From Clavelina lepadiformis (Eukaryota > Chordata > Ascidiacea > Aplousobranchia > Clavelinidae), in contig NC_135247.1 in assembly GCF_947623445.1 (NCBI RefSeq), forward strand, positions 4,032,501-4,096,500: a DNA stretch of 64,000 nucleotides, given 5' to 3'. The stretch's first letter is position 1, and each line of letters opens with the position of its first letter. A program made the position numbers and the translations under genes. The notes under the pieces are model-generated. The model was not told the origin of the DNA and did not search any database. It worked only from the letters and a program-made list of their open reading frames with translations. Positions 58,728 to 64,000 of the stretch are shown here, piece by piece.

Positions 58728-61700
58728 TTTGCTCAAAACAAAGATTCTGTGCTTCACAATGACACTGAAATACGTAGAGCAACAAATTATTATAATAAGT
58801 ACACTTAAATCAAAGTTTTTATCAAATGCAACAACAACAATATGCAGCAATACTGCTAAACATTAGCTGGTTGATGATCAAACAATGAGCACAAGACTTG
58901 ACTAACCGCCTATTGACTAGCCTTTAGTACCTGACCTTTAGGGAGCCTAAGCCAATGTAAATATTGTCACTTAGGGAATTGCCCAGTGCAAATCCGCCTG
59001 AAGTTTAGGCATAGGCTATTACCCATACAAATAAGCAAAATTGAAGAAACCAATCCCAAGAAATGACTTCAGGCAATAATAAAATTTTACATTACTGCAA
59101 TGCATTAGCATTCCGTAGATATAATCCGGATGTCTTGTACATTTTAAGCCCTGGAGGCTTTGCCGCTTTTCTCCTGTTTATTGCTTGAGTGTGACTGAGT
59201 GAGCATATTTTCGTAACTATTATCATGTTGAAGGTTAGCACCATCTTTTTCGTTCCCCACAGTCATTGGTGAAAAATAAACGATACCAGCATGGGAGGAT
59301 ACAAATATGGAATACTTAAAAAATGCTCATCCATCCTTAAAAAGAAAAGTGTTCTAAAAAGGCACCAAGTTCCTTTTTGGGTTATGTTAGGGTAGTTCCC
59401 TAACTCAAAACTATTGAGCAAAAACAAAACAACGAATGGTGCAGCTTTGTGCTTTGTTGGTTGCCATAGGCAGAGGAATAGGATAATAACTTTCGGAATG
59501 GAAACTAAATTATGACGTCACGTTTGTCATGGGTTAACGCTTCTTTAGCTTAAGAAAGTAAATCCACGTGCTGCACACACTGCAGTAGTCTCTCCAGTTT
59601 GCACCCTCGTCCTGACATTCTTGGTAAATCAAAGGTTGCCGTGAGCATTTGGAAACTAGTAAATTTATTTGCAACATTTCCTGGATAATGAATTTGTTCC
59701 TTACGTTTATTTTGCATCCTTCAACGCGACAACAACGGCCTTTTATTTAAATCTCAAACAGAAAAAGGTAGGTGAGGTGTGTAGGTTTTTCGAAGTAAGT
59801 TAATGTTGCTTAAAACAATAAACTAGGCCTATATAAATTGTAGAAGCAATTGCAGATATCATCTGTAAAATATGTTTTTATTAGACACAGCAGGGCGCCA
59901 CTAATCGTGTACCGGAAAAGCATGTGTGAAGTTACGGTCGCTAAAGGACGTTACCGAGTCACAATAATCTACTTTGTGCATTTACATTTTCGAGCACGCA
60001 CTTGGCACAATTGACGACAGTATCACAAGGTTTAAAAACAGTCACCAGTTACACAGCGTCATGTTGTAGACTGCTAGCAGTAGATTTTTGTGTTCACATG
60101 ATCACACTATGCGAACGCATCGTATGGGCTTTGTATTTGTTGCCAGGGATTTGCATAATCCAAGAGGGTGTTTCATGTTGCTGCATAAATCATAAAACAA
60201 AGCTGAAAAGATTAAACAAAGAACAGACAGCAATTAGCTTCAATAACCATACTAGATTTAACTGACAAATTTCTCCATTCTCCATGCTAACGTAACAGTA
60301 AAACTCCAGTAATTGAGCCTGCAGTTTTTTGCATTGTATCATATTGTTTATTTTTCGTTATTGTCTATGGGGGAACAAAAAATAAAAGGCTAAATATAAA
60401 TAAAATAACAATTCTGCCAGCAAACAATGAGCGGGCAAAAAGCAGCTAAGTGCAAACGCTTAAAACGTGCAAGAATATTGTAAAAAAATAATAAAGAATG
60501 GTTGGCACAGTTCCGAACGCCATGTCTAATGTTTTTTTTATCTTGAGAAGGCAAAACTTCACAGCTACATGAGAAATAGGCCTACCCTAAACATAGACTT
60601 ATTCAATGGTCAGTTATACACGTAAATTTTAGCTCACCGGGTTTAAACTCACTGTAATTGTTTCGGCCTTTGGGAGGTTTGAAGGTTTCAACTTTCTATA
60701 AAAAACTAGAATTTTTGTCACCGACATCAAAGTTAACGGCCTTAAATACGATTGACGAAAGCGTTATTAGCTCATGTGTAGGCTACACTAAAAAGTTTTG
60801 GGAAGCAAGCTGAGGATGAGTTTGAACATGAAGTCGTGTGATACATTGCCTCCGAAAAGCCGTTATATTTCGGTTGATTTGTTGGTTGTATTTTGTAAAT
60901 AAGTTGTAATAAGGTTAGCTCCTGCTTTTTGTTACCACAGGCGAAAAATAAATGATGCGATAAGATCGCACATACAAGCATAAACACAGCCGAATATAAT
61001 GGACGGTAGAAAACCAGTATGTCAATTGAGCCGAAACGTAAAGTAAGCGAAGGTGGTTAGAACAACAAAGTAGGCACTTTACTCACTGGATCGAAATTTT
61101 GTGCTCGAAAGATTTAGTTCAAGTGAAGACATCATAAGCACGTGATTGCGTGATCGCTCAGAGAGTGGAAAACTGAAGAACGAGTCTTTTTCGCTTGGGC
61201 TCTGGCGTGCCTTTGTTTCAGGAAGTAGGAAACCTCTCCTTTGGTGTGGTTCGTGGTTTATTGTGTTTCTCGCTTACAATAAAACGTGTGAGTGCCGTTT
61301 AAGCTGTTATGTAAACATTAAAGCAACATGTTTTGTTTGCATGGTAAGAAATAATTTAATTTTGTTGGCTATTTGCAATGAATGATAATGTGGTAGTGTG
61401 AAAAATGAACTACTTAAAACAGTTTAATGTAAGTTAAAAGAATTTATGCAGACTATTTGCTACTGAACCAAGCCTTTACTATATGGGTGTTCAAGAATAA
61501 AAAGTTAGTTTTTGCAGTACAAAGTTTAATGCTTGGTATCAGTCGTAGCAGCAAGTTTAAACAATTTTTTAGTACTTAACAATATAAATATAAATGCTTG
61601 CTGGGAGGCAGAGCTGATGATAAGTGTTTGAACATGACAAGCACCAATTGTAGATAGTGTGGTGTTTAGTTCGGAGCTAGCTTATGTGACTAATAACAAG

Positions 61701-62531
61701 CACTACACCAGTGGTGTCGAACATGTGGCCTGCACGGTATTTTTCGAAATGACTTTTATTATCAACTGAATCGCCTACGTAATTTATGGCAAACTTAAAT
61801 TCCAAGAAATTGGCTTTTATTGTTTGCTTTCTTTATCTATTGCTTTATACTATAGAGCAATTCATAGTAGAGATAATAGATAATATAGATAATAGATCAA
61901 TAAATAGATAATGTACTAGTCTCTAGTGCAGGGGTCCACAACTGTTCAAGTTAAATTTGTTGCATCACAATTTATTTTTAAGATTAGAATTTTGGTGTGA
62001 GGGTTTTAATTAGAAATTAGCATTAAACACTCAAGTGGCCCGCGCAATCATTCGTAAATCGCATGTGGCTCTTTGGCCAAAAAGTTTGGTCACCCCTGCA
62101 CTACACCATCGCACTGTCTTGTTTGGGTGTTGCTGCATGAATGTAAATATATATATGTTTGCATGCATTACTACATTGACAGTCAATATCACTAAAAGTT
62201 TTCAATTATCACCATAATGAATAAATTTAATTTGTATTACAGTACTTGCATGAGCTTTCTTATTTGAAATTTTTATTTCTATTTAACAAAATGATAATTT
62301 GAAGAATTTTGACAATCAATTGTGCTAATTGTCACGCAACAAATATATTATTCCACTGAAAAAAAAACATATAAGTCGCATTACAACAGAATTTTTTTAT
62401 TTACAAATAATATTAAACTTATAATCTTATGCTTTGTTACATATGTCAATCAACAGTATAAAAGTGTTGTAATTCTCAATTTAATTCTTAATTTAAATTT
62501 ACAAACAAGTGCAAATCTCCTGCCAATCAAC
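58728..62531. other. Intergenic stretch between divergently transcribed genes
   Basis: The acyl-CoA synthetase leads left and the tetraspanin leads right, so promoters of both should lie here. I see no further gene. A MITE lies at about 61929-62098. Open frames at 60002-60265 and 61146-61385 show no motif. Confidence 0.5.
61929..62098. mobile_element. Short hAT-like MITE
   Basis: Left CAGGGGTCCACAAC and inverted right CAGGGGTGACCAAAC, with AGTG preceding both (61925 and inverted at 62099-62102). The right arm continues TTTTTGGCCAAAGAGCCACA inverted, a word common in hAT ends. No clear 8-bp duplication. Confidence 0.6.
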
Positions 62532-63912
62532 ATGGATTGTGGAATGAAATTAGTTAAATATTTGCTTTTTGTCTTCAATCTTATCTTCTTTGTAAGTGCT
62601 ATTAATTTTAAACCCTTGTTGTTCAATATTGTGTACTTTAACGTTCTTTGTATTATAAAGTGTAACAAATTGTAATCATTCTCTGTAGTATGTATATATA
62701 TTAAATTTATCATTATATAACAAATTCATAATAATAACATAAAAGATATACATTGGAAAAGGATTTGTGTGTTTGTTTAAGTGTTGTATACCATAATCCA
62801 TTATTTTGTTCATGTTTCAGCTGTTTGCATTAGTTTTGATTGGTCTGGGTGCGGCAGTTGAAATCAAATATCGAAGCCTTGCTAATGTGACTGGAAGTGC
62901 TATAACTGTTGCTCCAATCCTAGTAATATGTGTTGGAGTCTTGATATTTTTTGTTGGTGAGTTTTTCTTGCAAATGTATCATGACTCAATTTTTGATGAT
63001 TAGATAAAAAAGATCAGTGGTTCTCATGCTGTTTTCTTACATTTTCTCAAATTTCATGTATTTTTTTGAAGAAATTATGTTGAGTTTAGTAAATAAGTTA
63101 TAAACAAAAATGGGATAGAAAAGTTTATGAAGTTGTTTTCTAATTTTAATATACTTTTACATATAAGTTGATGTGAAACTTGCATTTGTTTGTGCATACT
63201 GTATTACAAAATTTGAAAACATTAACAAAATTCACTATTTATTGATGACATTATAATGACCATCAATGCTGTGCAAATCCCATTATGATCATTAATAATG
63301 CTTGGCAAGGCAAGCTTTAATCAGCTGTTGTTTTAAAAACAAAAATATTCAGCACATATTGTAAAAAGGTTACCATGAGAATTGTAACACAATGCTTATA
63401 AGCAAAATATTCCTCCTCTAGCATCTCAACATTCCTTGTCAGGGAGGTGAGAACCACTGAAAAGTGTTGTATGGTTTTGATGCTGTTGACTAATTAAACA
63501 AAACCTTGTTTGCATATCGATAATTTTTGTGTAGTTATCGACAAATCATTAAAACTTTATTTCTACAAATAAACCTCAATTGTGCTTTCTGATTAAAACT
63601 TTAAAATTATGTGTCTAGCGTTTTTTGGTTGTTGTGGAGCATACAAGGAAAATTATTGCATGATCACCACAGTAAGTAAAAACTATTTTAATACAAACAG
63701 TGTTCCTATTAAATCGAAATATGCCTTAGCACAGGAATTACAACAGAAAAGATTTGTTAAATTTTGTTTAACCTATTACACTTTTTGCTGATTAATGTCT
63801 GCATTGATTTATAACGATGTCATGTGTTTTGTTGTAGTATGCAATAATAATGGCTATTCTTCTCATCCTTGAAATAGCTGCAATTGTTACAGCATATGTG
63901 CTTAGAGGAAAG
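62532..63912 (+). CDS. Tetraspanin, N-terminal exons
   Basis: Four exons are visible: 62532-62591, 62821-62956, 63619-63671, 63838-63912; the gene continues past the window. 108 residues are encoded so far, phases consistent. The start is the ATG of MDCGMKLVKYLLFVFNLIFF (TM1). TM2 ends with GVLIFFVG, followed by AFFGCCGAYKENYCM, the conserved small intracellular loop of tetraspanins. TM3 is YAIIMAILLILEIAAIVTAYVL. N-terminal cysteine near the membrane is a likely palmitoylation site. The large extracellular loop with the CCG motif is beyond the window, so CD63-like versus CD9/CD81-like cannot be settled. Intron 2 holds a hAT MITE. Confidence 0.9.
63015..63459. mobile_element. hAT-like MITE in tetraspanin intron 2
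   Basis: Ends CAGTGGTTCTCA and, exactly inverted, TGAGAACCACTG. About 445 bp, non-coding. The flanking 8-mers (AAAAAGAT and AAAAGTGT) are only partly alike, so the duplication is uncertain. Confidence 0.75.
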
Positions 63913-64000
63913 GTATTCTAATATTATAATTTTGCCAATGCATTTGAGTTTTCCAATTAAATATGATACAAGGAAAACGATACATATACCAGTTTCTAAA

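Noticed and set aside
62322..62675. 117-residue plus-strand frame overlapping tetraspanin exon 1
   Set aside because: It is in another frame, AT-biased and low complexity; the tetraspanin frame has clear family motifs and a GTAAGT donor at 62592.
1..64000. CRISPR array, operon or bacterial features
   Set aside because: The sequence is plainly eukaryotic with spliced genes; no regularly spaced direct repeats were seen.

Overview
The window reads as a gene-moderate, AT-rich chromosome segment of an invertebrate animal. Genes have many short exons with GT-AG and a few GC-AG introns, and there is abundant short DNA-transposon debris. An ascidian tunicate is my best guess. It rests on the LDL-A-repeat rhodopsin-type GPCR, the animal-only gene set and the base composition; this is inference and was not tested by any search. 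All exon models below were built by hand from translated homology, splice signals and reading-phase continuity.

Layout. 1-1767 (+): 3' part of a GPCR with LDL-receptor class A repeats. 6215-9159 (+): complete PRPF38B splicing factor, 9 coding exons ending in an RS domain. 11243-26615 (-): complete GAPVD1 (RasGAP + VPS9, endocytic Rab5 regulator), 34 coding exons, 1783 codons plus stop, all phases consistent. 26943-28385 (+): 5' LTR and decayed gag/pol of a Ty3/gypsy-like retroelement. 33838-36770 (-): SLC2 sugar transporter lacking only its first coding exon. 39403-44642: a 5.2-kb DNA transposon with long inverted ends, a TTTAA target duplication, and two convergent genes (THAP protein on -, C2H2 protein on +). 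A second transposon of a different family (42063-43619) has inserted into its THAP gene. 47310-48833 (+): CFAP77, a ciliary microtubule protein. 49602-51335: a decayed second copy of the family found at 42063. 52787-58727 (-): peroxisomal 4-coumarate-CoA-ligase-like acyl-CoA synthetase ending in SKL, but with an in-frame TAG in its core motif. 62532-63912 (+): first four coding exons of a tetraspanin, running off the window.

The host genes are functionally unrelated neighbours (splicing, endocytosis, transport, cilia, lipid activation), not an operon. The most interesting material is mobile. There are at least five short hAT-type elements, three of them with 7-8-bp target duplications visible. 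There is also the THAP/TTAA element, and a two-copy intronless transposon family whose protein carries a plausible D-D-E triad. That family may be poorly described.
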